From Eubacterium sp. (lineage in GTDB: Bacteria; Bacillota; Clostridia; Lachnospirales; Lachnospiraceae), in contig JAFUDC010000139.1 of assembly GCA_017459345.1 (NCBI GenBank), forward strand, positions 1 through 40,471: a stretch of 40,471 bases of DNA. The letters are read 5' to 3'. A program made the translations under genes and the position numbers. Of this stretch, positions 8,395 through 14,924 are shown in pieces. Below the pieces are notes generated by a model, which saw nothing but the letters and a program-made list of their open reading frames with translations, made no database searches and had not been told where the DNA came from. Each line of letters starts with the position of its first letter. The first letter of the stretch is position 1.

Positions 8395-9625
8395 TCCATT
8401 AATAAGGAATGCACTTGCGTATAATCAACTGACCGAAAGGGTTGATGTCATGAAAAAACTATGGTGGGATAAGGACTCCATGATCATGACAGATGCGGAT
8501 GAAAATTATTTTTATGCGTATTTTGAAGTGAATTATGGGCTTACCAGTGAAAAGCTGATGCGGAAGGCCATAGAGATAACCGCAAGGGATAACAGTTACC
8601 ATCCCATCCGGGATTACCTGAACACCCTCATTTGGGATGGGAAGGAGAGGATACGCTATTTACTGAAAAAATATATGGGGAGCGATGATACGGAGCTTAC
8701 TTACCAGTGTGTCTTGCATTTTATGCTTGGATGTATTATGAGGGTTTTCCGTCCGGGCTGCAAGTATGAGGAAATGCTCTGCCTGGTAGGAGGGCAGGGA
8801 GCAGGTAAATCTACATTTTTCCGTTTCCTGGCGGTCAGGGATGAATGGTTCCAGGACGATCTGGAGAAGATCGGGGACAGCAAGGTATATGAGAAGCTGG
8901 CAGGTCATTGGATCATCGAATTGTCAGAGATGATAGGAGCGATCAACGCAAAAAGCATTGAGGAACTGAAATCATTCCTGAGCAGGCAGAGGGAGAATTA
9001 TCGTATCGCATACCACCAGTATTCGAATGACAGGCCCAGACAGTGTGTTTTCGCAGGAACAACCAATACAAAGCAGTTCCTGCCTTTCGACCGGACAGGT
9101 GCCCGCAGATTTCTTCCCGTGGAGGTCCATCCGGAACTGGCGGAAGTACATATCCTTGAGAATGAATCTGAATCAAGAGCTTATATTAATCAGGCTTGGG
9201 CCGAGGCTATGCATATTTACAGAACCGGTAATGTATCCATGCAATTTAATAAAGAGATACAGAAGGAACTGGACACTTATCGCAAACAGTTTATGCAGGA
9301 AGACACTATGGCAGGCATTATACAGCAATGGCTGGATGAGTACACAGGGAACCATGTGTGTACTCTGATGATCTGGGAACAGGCACTTGGCCGATATGTT
9401 CAGGATATGAAACGGTTTAATTCTCTGGAAATCAATGAGATCATGCATAATTCTGTGAAAGGCTGGGAATCCGGCCCCATTCATCGGTTTTCTAAATACG
9501 GCAGCCAGAGATCTTTTGTCCGAAAGCAGGATGTAAACAGAGATTCGCAAGAGGGTTTCCGACCCTTAACTGTAGAGCAGCAGTTGACGCTGCCTTTTGA
9601 GAAAAGCCTGACAGAGGGAAGGTAA
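8222..9625 (+). CDS. VapE-like (virulence-associated E family) ATPase/helicase
   Basis: 467 residues. Walker A GGQGAGKST is at 190-198, an acidic Walker-B-like strand HWIIELSEM at 229-237, a sensor strand CVFAGTTN at 275-282 and an arginine-finger-like GARRFLPV at 293-300, the order seen in the VapE/D5 family of superfamily 3-like helicases. The start is TTG 8222 after GGGAGGGAGGTGAG; it begins 173 bases before the CHC2 gene stops. In phage-inducible islands, VapE-family proteins help replicate the excised element; the same job is likely here. The C-terminal 100 residues are less conserved and may bind DNA. Confidence 0.85.
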   Translation: MKTETYGGQGQSTMETLGRMRQMTPRKEVEDIHKVLQHNQNGIVKNSVRNYLTAFRFDPLIRNALAYNQLTERVDVMKKLWWDKDSMIMTDADENYFYAYFEVNYGLTSEKLMRKAIEITARDNSYHPIRDYLNTLIWDGKERIRYLLKKYMGSDDTELTYQCVLHFMLGCIMRVFRPGCKYEEMLCLVGGQGAGKSTFFRFLAVRDEWFQDDLEKIGDSKVYEKLAGHWIIELSEMIGAINAKSIEELKSFLSRQRENYRIAYHQYSNDRPRQCVFAGTTNTKQFLPFDRTGARRFLPVEVHPELAEVHILENESESRAYINQAWAEAMHIYRTGNVSMQFNKEIQKELDTYRKQFMQEDTMAGIIQQWLDEYTGNHVCTLMIWEQALGRYVQDMKRFNSLEINEIMHNSVKGWESGPIHRFSKYGSQRSFVRKQDVNRDSQEGFRPLTVEQQLTLPFEKSLTEGR

Positions 9626-9949
9626 TCGCAGCATTTTCTGCTCATTTTTGCAGATTTGTTTACAGTCTTGTTTACACACAAAAAGCCTTTATTTAAAGGG
9701 ATATCTAAAGGTTTTCTTATTTGTAAACAATAACAGATAAAAAAGTATTAAAAGATATCAGACTGAAATGGACATCTAAAATAACATGATAAATATTTTC
9801 AGAGGGTTCGTTTACATTTATGGATTTAATACAAGATTTCATAACAATAAAAAGAGTTAGCCAAAATTCTATATTCTCTCTTGTCAGGCTCTTACAGGAG
9901 AAACAAAAAGCAAACAGAATATTAAGAAAACGAAGAAAATGAAAGGAAG
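9626..9949. other. Non-coding iteron-like block, candidate replication origin of the element
   Basis: 324 bases without a gene, AT-rich. It holds four copies of GTTTACA: direct at 9658-9664, 9670-9676 and 9810-9816, and inverted (TGTAAAC) at 9722-9728. A CCTTTA/TAAAGG palindrome lies between copies two and three. Location directly after the VapE-like helicase gene suggests an origin; the repeats could instead be Int/Xis arm sites or regulatory sites for xis. Confidence 0.4.
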
Positions 9950-9961
9950 GTGACCGCCTAT

Positions 9962-10162
9962 ATGTTAAAATACACAGTCCCCTTATGGGAGAAGGCGAAT
10001 CTCAGTCTGGAGGAAGCAGCCGCTTACTCCGGAATCGGGATAAACAAGCTGCGTGAAATCAGCAATGATGAAAAATGCAAGTTTGTCCTGTGGGTTGGCA
10101 ACAAACGTCTGATCAAACGGAAACTGTTTGACCAGTACATAGAACAGATGTATTCAATCTGA
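9962..10162 (+). CDS. xis: Excisionase, Tn916 Xis family
   Basis: 66 residues, matching the 67 of Tn916 Xis. Family features are seen throughout: VPLWEKANLSLEEAAAYSGIG, then NKLREI, and a C-terminal GNKRLIKRKLFDQYIEQMYSI. It is a small winged-helix DNA-bending protein that steers the integrase towards excision. ATG 9962 is preferred because GAAAGGAAGG lies 11 bases upstream; a GTG at 9950 would add four residues but overlaps that site. It sits 77 bases before int. Confidence 0.88.
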   Translation: MLKYTVPLWEKANLSLEEAAAYSGIGINKLREISNDEKCKFVLWVGNKRLIKRKLFDQYIEQMYSI

Positions 10163-10239
10163 GGTAGAAAGATCAGCCTTGTTGTGATAAAATGAGAACG
10201 TCACTCAAGGCTCTTTCCATATCGGAAAGGAGTTAGGAG

Positions 10240-11439
10240 ATGTCCGGAAAAAGAAAAGACAAAAAAGGGAGGATCCTGCGGACAGGGGAGAGCCAGAGAA
10301 AAGACCTGATCTATCAATATCGTTTTACAGATATATATGGAAAGAGAAGAACCATATATGCTTCTGACCTGAAGGAACTCAGGAAAAGGGAAAAAGAGAT
10401 ACAGATTCAGTTGGAACAGGGCATAGATTATGCCGCAGGCCAGATTACGGTTAATGAATTGCTGGAGCGTTATACAGGCTTAAAGACAGGGGTCCGTTAT
10501 AATACCAGGGTTGGATACGATTTTGTAAAAAATCTTGTTCGTCAGGAGGAATTTGGCCAGCGAAAGATTGCTGATATCAAGGTATCAGACGCAAAGCAGT
10601 GGATGCTGAAGCTTTATAATGATGGCAGAGGATACAGCACCCTTACCAGTGTAAGGGGCGTCATAAAGCCTGCCTTCCAGATGGCCTTTGATGAAGATGT
10701 GATTCGTAAAAATCCATTTGTATTTAAGTTGACCGATGTGGTTCCTAATAATTCTAAGAAGCGGATCGCCATGACACTTGCGCAGCAGGAAACCTGGATG
10801 GAGTTCATCCGTACAGACAGCACCTACTGCAAGTATTATGATGAATTTGTCGTACTGTTGAATACAGGGATGCGGGTCAGTGAGTTTTGTGGTCTAACCA
10901 GGAAGGATCTGGATTTTGAAAATAGAAGGATCCGTGTGGACCACCAGCTGGTCCGTGAACGTGGCGGCAGGTATTATGTGGAGAAGACCAAAACGAAAAG
11001 CGGTATCCGCTTTATCCCTATGACAGACGAGGTTTACGACAGCCTTAAGAACATTCTGAAAAAACGTCCGAAGTTGAGACCGGAGCCGGTTGTGGATGGC
11101 TACAGGGGGTTCATCCTCATTGATAAGAACCTGAATCCTAAAGTGGCGCTTCACATCGAGAATGAAATGCGGTGGGCTCTTAAGAAATATCACAAGCTTC
11201 ATCCGGATAATCCTCTGCCCAATATCACTCCCCATGTGTTCCGCCATACCTTCTGTACAAATATGGCAAATGCGGGGATGGATATCAAAACTCTCCAGTA
11301 TCTTATGGGACATTCTGATGTGGGGGTCACCTTGAATGTCTACACCCATGAGACATATGACCATGCGGCAAAACAGATGGCAGAGATCATTGATTTTAAG
11401 GTATTGCAGGAGCAGAAGAAAGCGAGAAAGTCAGGTTGA
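10240..11439 (+). CDS. int: Tyrosine recombinase / integrase, Tn916 type
   Basis: 399 residues. An N-terminal arm-binding domain (about 1-65) and a SAM-like core-binding domain (about 70-160) precede the catalytic domain. Catalytic residues visible are R212 (TGMRVSEF), a lysine in the KTKSG hairpin, H332 and R335 (HVFRHTFCT), H358 (LMGHSD) and the nucleophile Y368 (NVYTH). It integrates and excises the element by site-specific recombination. The ATG follows a GGAAAGGAGTTAGGAG ribosome site. It is the last gene of the element. Confidence 0.93.
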   Translation: MSGKRKDKKGRILRTGESQRKDLIYQYRFTDIYGKRRTIYASDLKELRKREKEIQIQLEQGIDYAAGQITVNELLERYTGLKTGVRYNTRVGYDFVKNLVRQEEFGQRKIADIKVSDAKQWMLKLYNDGRGYSTLTSVRGVIKPAFQMAFDEDVIRKNPFVFKLTDVVPNNSKKRIAMTLAQQETWMEFIRTDSTYCKYYDEFVVLLNTGMRVSEFCGLTRKDLDFENRRIRVDHQLVRERGGRYYVEKTKTKSGIRFIPMTDEVYDSLKNILKKRPKLRPEPVVDGYRGFILIDKNLNPKVALHIENEMRWALKKYHKLHPDNPLPNITPHVFRHTFCTNMANAGMDIKTLQYLMGHSDVGVTLNVYTHETYDHAAKQMAEIIDFKVLQEQKKARKSG

Positions 11440-11452
11440 TTTTTTATTATCT

Positions 11453-11497
11453 ACTACACCATTTACTACACCATTTTCGCGTAGAATTTGGTGTAGT
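11453..11497. repeat. ACTACACCA repeats after int, candidate attachment/arm sites
   Basis: ACTACACCA occurs directly at 11453-11461 and 11465-11473 and inverted (TGGTGTAGT) at 11489-11497, starting 13 bases after the int stop. Short direct and inverted repeats at this spot are typical of integrase arm or core binding sites. No matching copy was found at the left end of the element. Confidence 0.45.
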
Positions 11498-11602
11498 TAT
11501 ATAGATTTACGTAGATAAGAGCCAAATACAAGAAAAAGTTAAAAATGCTGTAGAGCCACTGTTTATGCGGTTATAAAGAATTTTGAAGGGATATATAAGA
11601 AC

Positions 11603-12055
11603 ATGATAAACGTACTATTTATCTGCCACGGCAATATCTGCCGCAGCCCTATGGGCGAGTTTATTTTAAAAGACATGGTAAAGAAAAGAGGCGCGGCTGA
11701 TGACTTCATCATCGCCTCCTGCGCCACCAGCACGGAGGAGATTGGCCGGGACCTGCATCCAGGGGCTAAGAGGAAGTTAAAGGAGATGGGAATCCCATTT
11801 TCCAGGAGGCAGGCCCGTCAGATTACCCGGCGGGATTATGAGGATTATGATTATCTCCTCTGTATGGACCGGGCCAACATCAGGAACACCCTGCGCAGAA
11901 TTAAGGATGACCCGGAGGATAAGCTTCATATGCTGCTGGAGTATGCCGGCAAGAACCGGGATATCGCAGATCCCTGGTATACGGGGGATTTTGACCCCAC
12001 TTACGAGGATCTTGTGGAGGGCTGCCAGGCATTTCTTGAATATCTGGGATATTGA
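11603..12055 (+). CDS. Low molecular weight protein-tyrosine phosphatase
   Basis: 150 residues. The phosphatase P-loop C(X)5R is intact: C8 to R14 in ICHGNICRSPMGE. The general-acid aspartate lies in IADPWYTGDFDPTYED. The enzyme hydrolyses phosphotyrosine in the cytoplasm; bacterial homologues often act on tyrosine kinases of capsule or biofilm systems, but none is nearby. The gene is the first chromosomal gene after the mobile element and starts a run of closely spaced plus-strand genes. The nearest ribosome site (GAAGGG, 12 bases upstream) is modest. Confidence 0.9.
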   Translation: MINVLFICHGNICRSPMGEFILKDMVKKRGAADDFIIASCATSTEEIGRDLHPGAKRKLKEMGIPFSRRQARQITRRDYEDYDYLLCMDRANIRNTLRRIKDDPEDKLHMLLEYAGKNRDIADPWYTGDFDPTYEDLVEGCQAFLEYLGY

Positions 12056-12085
12056 ATACTAAAATATATGATGGAGATATGAATT

Positions 12086-12703
12086 ATGCAGAACGAAAAA
12101 TGGCTGCAGTGGGCTCTTGACCTGCAGGGGATTGCCCAGACAGGATTATATTACGGAAGCGGCAGCTTTGACAAGGAGCGTTATGAGAAGATTCGGCAGA
12201 TTGCTGCGGAGATGATCAGCTATAAGACGGAGATTCCGGAGGATAAGGTGAAGGAGATGTTCTGCTCTGATGTGGGATATCTGACTCCCAAACTTGATAC
12301 CAGAGCTGCAATCTTCAAAGAGGACAAGATTCTGCTGGTCAGGGAAAAAAGCGGGGGCTGGTCTATGCCCGGAGGCTGGGTGGATGCCAATAAATCCATC
12401 ATGGAGAATACCGTAAAGGAGGCCTGGGAGGAGGCAGGGCTTGTGGTGACTGCCGACCGGCTGATTGCCTTATATGATCTGGATAAGAATAATCTTAAGC
12501 TCCATCCTTTTAAGGTGATTAAGGCCTTTGTCCTGTGTTCGGTGGTGGGCGGTTACTTTCATGAGAACCTTGAGACAGTGGACAGCGGATATTTCGGAAT
12601 TGATGAGCTGCCGGACCTGACTGAGGATAAGAATACCAGGGACCAGGTCGCTCTCTGTTTCCAGGCGAAAGATGCAGAGCACTGGGAGACGGTCTTTGAT
12701 TAG
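12086..12703 (+). CDS. NUDIX hydrolase (ADP-ribose pyrophosphatase-like, with N-terminal NUDIX helper domain)
   Basis: 205 residues. The first 65 match the small helical domain preceding NUDIX in the YjhB-like group (WLQWALDLQGIAQTGL...YYGSGSFDKERYE). The NUDIX box runs GWVDANKSIMENTVKEAWEEAG; it keeps the metal-binding EE but has K where the textbook box has E and R, a variation common in this subgroup. Proteins of this kind cleave nucleoside-diphosphate derivatives such as ADP-ribose. It begins 30 bases after the phosphatase and is followed 15 bases later by the TlpA-like gene. Confidence 0.88.
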   Translation: MQNEKWLQWALDLQGIAQTGLYYGSGSFDKERYEKIRQIAAEMISYKTEIPEDKVKEMFCSDVGYLTPKLDTRAAIFKEDKILLVREKSGGWSMPGGWVDANKSIMENTVKEAWEEAGLVVTADRLIALYDLDKNNLKLHPFKVIKAFVLCSVVGGYFHENLETVDSGYFGIDELPDLTEDKNTRDQVALCFQAKDAEHWETVFD

Positions 12704-12718
12704 GGAGAATGGATTATC

Positions 12719-13321
12719 ATGAAGAAACAGTATTTGAATAAGATTATGACCTGTATCTGCTGTCTGGTCCTCCTGCTTGCACTTGCGGCATGCAAGTCCG
12801 GCTCAGGAACAGGTGCAAGCAATGATAAGACGTCAGCGGATACTGACACTGCCGGTGAGGAGAATCAGGGGCAGGACTTTATCTTCTGGAACCGGTCCGG
12901 GGAAGAGGGTACCCTTGCCTTTGCCACGGAGGATATGGAAGGAAATGAGGTGACCAGCGAGGACTATCAGGATGCGAAGCTGATTCTTGTGAATTACTGG
13001 GAACCCTGGTGCGGCCCCTGCGTGTCTGAGATGCCGGATCTCGAAAAGCTCTATGAGAAGTATAAAGATCAGGGATTCCTGGTTCTGGGCGTGTTTTCCA
13101 GCAGGGATATGGATGAGGATGCAAGAAGTATCCTGGCTGACAGCGGTACATCTTATCCGATTCTGCGGGCCAACAGACAGTTTATGACCTTTATGACAGG
13201 CTATTATCCCACTTCATTTTTTACTGATGGCAGCGGCAGGGTCCTATCAAAGGAGCCGATTATCGGTGCCCAGGCCTATGATGACTGGGAGAAGCTGATC
13301 CTTGAATATCTGGAGCAATAA
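12719..13321 (+). CDS. TlpA/ResA-like thioredoxin-fold lipoprotein
   Basis: 200 residues. A lipoprotein signal peptide ends in the lipobox LALAAC with Cys25, so the protein is anchored on the outer face of the membrane. A Ser/Thr/Asp-rich linker follows, then a TlpA/ResA thioredoxin domain from about residue 60 with the redox pair WCGPC (C98, C101) and the cis-proline region GYYPTSFF. It would reduce or isomerise disulfides outside the cell membrane. The next two genes encode a CXXC small membrane protein and a polyferredoxin membrane protein, which could supply its electrons. Confidence 0.9.
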   Translation: MKKQYLNKIMTCICCLVLLLALAACKSGSGTGASNDKTSADTDTAGEENQGQDFIFWNRSGEEGTLAFATEDMEGNEVTSEDYQDAKLILVNYWEPWCGPCVSEMPDLEKLYEKYKDQGFLVLGVFSSRDMDEDARSILADSGTSYPILRANRQFMTFMTGYYPTSFFTDGSGRVLSKEPIIGAQAYDDWEKLILEYLEQ

Positions 13322-13326
13322 CTGTT

Positions 13327-13476
13327 ATGAAAAAAGAAAATGTCTATAGTATCTTAAGGTATATATCCTTTGGCCTGTCAGCCTTGCTCATTATCGCAGG
13401 CATGGCTCTGGGTCAGCCGGATACCGTCCTTTACAAGGCCATCAATATTTGTCTGGAGTGTGTGGGAATTGGATAA
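13327..13476 (+). CDS. CD1871A-type small CXXC-motif membrane protein
   Basis: 49 residues, starting at ATG 13327 five bases after the TlpA-like gene. It has one hydrophobic helix (about residues 11-28) and ends KAINICLECVGIG, so a CLEC pair lies close to the C-terminus. This matches my recollection of the clostridial 'CD1871A family CXXC motif-containing protein'. The stop codon overlaps the TTG start of the next gene (ATTGGATAA), which indicates translational coupling. It may relay electrons between the polyferredoxin protein and the extracytoplasmic thioredoxin; that is inference. Confidence 0.8.
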   Translation: MKKENVYSILRYISFGLSALLIIAGMALGQPDTVLYKAINICLECVGIG

Positions 13477-14347
13477 GAGAAGAAGAACTGCCATCCAGGG
13501 TATGGCCGCCCTGCTGCAGAATGCCAATATCAAAGGCTTTTTTACGGGAAGGATCTACCAGGGCCCCCTGAAGCGGGTCTGCGTTCCGGGTCTTAACTGC
13601 TATTCCTGCCCGGGAGCGGTGGGCTCCTGTCCCATCGGCTCTCTGCAGAACGGCCTTTCGGGCTACCGCTTTCGTTTTCCTTATTATGTGGTGGGACTTC
13701 TGCTTTTCTTCGGAGCCCTATTCGGCAGGGCAGTCTGCGGCTTTCTCTGCCCCTTCGGCTTCCTCCAGGACCTTCTGTTCCGGATTCCATTTTTTAAGAA
13801 AATGCACACCTTTCCCGGAGATAAGGCTTTGAGGAAGCTCAAATACCTGGTTTTGCTTGTCATGGTCATTATCCTGCCGGTTTCTGTGAAGCTGACTCCT
13901 TTTTTCTGTAAGTATCTCTGCCCCTCCGGGACCTTGTCCGGCCTGCTGCTGATTCTGTCAGATTCCGGTCTTATAAGGGTTCTGGGCAGAATCTTTAGCT
14001 GGAAGCTGATCGTGCTTATCGGGGTGGTTCTTATTGCGGTGGTCATCTGCAGACCATTCTGCAGGTATCTCTGTCCCCTGGGTGCTGTCTATGCACCCTT
14101 TAATAAAATCTCATTTATTCATATGGGTCTGGATCAGGAAGCCTGCATTCACTGCGGCAGCTGCCGGAAAGTATGCTGTATGAACGTGGATCCTTCTGAA
14201 GATCCAAACAGCCTGGAGTGCATCCGCTGCGGCTCATGCATCAGCAATTGTCCCAAAGGGGCGCTGGGATATAAATTTGGAGATAAGAGACGGTTCTCCG
14301 TCTCCTCAATGAAAAAGGAGACAGAGAACCGCCCGTCTGTTTCCTGA
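13469..14347 (+). CDS. Polytopic membrane protein with 4Fe-4S clusters (NapH/YccM-like polyferredoxin)
   Basis: 292 residues from TTG 13469, which gives the N-terminus DKRRRTAIQ expected for the family and overlaps the preceding gene by eight bases; ATG 13502 is an alternative. Cysteine-rich membrane motifs are CYSCPGAVGSCPIG, CGFLCPFGF, CKYLCPSG and CRYLCPLGA, between hydrophobic helices. Near the C-terminus are two ferredoxin-type clusters, CIHCGSCRKVC and CIRCGSCISNCP. Such proteins carry electrons across or along the membrane. The fixed pairing with the TlpA-like lipoprotein and the CXXC peptide suggests that it reduces the extracytoplasmic thioredoxin. A further possible in-frame start exists upstream but would run through the CXXC gene. 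Confidence 0.85.
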   Translation: MDKRRRTAIQGMAALLQNANIKGFFTGRIYQGPLKRVCVPGLNCYSCPGAVGSCPIGSLQNGLSGYRFRFPYYVVGLLLFFGALFGRAVCGFLCPFGFLQDLLFRIPFFKKMHTFPGDKALRKLKYLVLLVMVIILPVSVKLTPFFCKYLCPSGTLSGLLLILSDSGLIRVLGRIFSWKLIVLIGVVLIAVVICRPFCRYLCPLGAVYAPFNKISFIHMGLDQEACIHCGSCRKVCCMNVDPSEDPNSLECIRCGSCISNCPKGALGYKFGDKRRFSVSSMKKETENRPSVS

Positions 14348-14372
14348 AAATCGAAAGGAATAATTGAAAATT

Positions 14373-14918
14373 ATGCTTGTATACCATACCGGATACCAGA
14401 TTATCAAAGAACCGGATGTCCATTACGGAAGGAAGAATGCGGATTTCGGCCAGGGCTTTTATATGACCGGAAACATGGAATTCTCTGAGCGCTGGGCCAG
14501 GGAAAGGAAAGGTTATGATACCTGTCTCAATACCTATGAGCTTGATTTAACCGGACTTAGCATCCATCGTTTCAGCCGGGATGAGGCCTGGTTTGATTAT
14601 ATCTATGACAATCGGCGAGGGAAACCTGATGCATTGCCGGAGGCTGATGTGATCATCGGACCCATTGCCAACGATACCATCTATGATACCATGGGGATCT
14701 TTACCAGCGGCTTCCTGAGCAAAGACCAGGTCATGGAGATGCTGCTGGCCGGCCCTGCCTATGAGCAGATCGTGCTCAAAACCGAGGCGGCCGCCGGGAA
14801 GCTAAGCTGGCAGTCAGTAAAGATACTGACACCGGAGGATATTCTTAAGTACAGAGATGTGGTTAAAAGAGAAGAGGCCGAGTATCAGAGGGAGATTGGG
14901 AGGATACTGGGAGGTTAA
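14373..14918 (+). CDS. DUF3990 family protein (possible ADP-ribosyltransferase fold)
   Basis: 181 residues from ATG 14373; TTG 14364 is a possible alternative, and GAAAGGAA lies at 14353-14360. The N-terminus LVYHTGYQIIKEPD and the motif NADFGQGFYMT are characteristic of DUF3990. I recall this family being placed with ADP-ribosyltransferase-like folds. Candidate H-Y-E/Q residues are H5, Y30 and the E131-Q132...E138 strand (YEQIVLKTE). DUF3990 genes often lie near toxin or defence genes, but here the neighbour, six bases downstream, is a COG3044-type ATPase. No signal peptide. Function unproven. Confidence 0.75.
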   Translation: MLVYHTGYQIIKEPDVHYGRKNADFGQGFYMTGNMEFSERWARERKGYDTCLNTYELDLTGLSIHRFSRDEAWFDYIYDNRRGKPDALPEADVIIGPIANDTIYDTMGIFTSGFLSKDQVMEMLLAGPAYEQIVLKTEAAAGKLSWQSVKILTPEDILKYRDVVKREEAEYQREIGRILGG

Positions 14919-14924
14919 ACAGAT

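Larger units (their letters stand above)
4735..11530. mobile_element. Integrative mobilizable element (Tn916-type Int/Xis, MobV relaxase, VapE replication)
   Basis: A self-contained module: divergent XRE repressor, structured non-coding region, MobV-type relaxase, CHC2 zinc-finger protein, VapE-like ATPase, iteron-like block, excisionase and tyrosine integrase, with int last as usual next to an attachment site. There is no type IV secretion gene, so it would be mobilised by a helper. The ends are approximate. I compared 4732-4815 with 11440-11602 and found no convincing direct repeat (only an 8-base GATTTTTT match), so att sites are not defined. Whether the operon at 1-4731 is cargo or flank is also undecided. 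Confidence 0.8.

Noticed and set aside
4768-11445. GATTTTTT shared by both element ends as an attachment core
   Set aside because: Only eight T-rich bases, one inside a terminator and the other overlapping the int stop codon; expected by chance.
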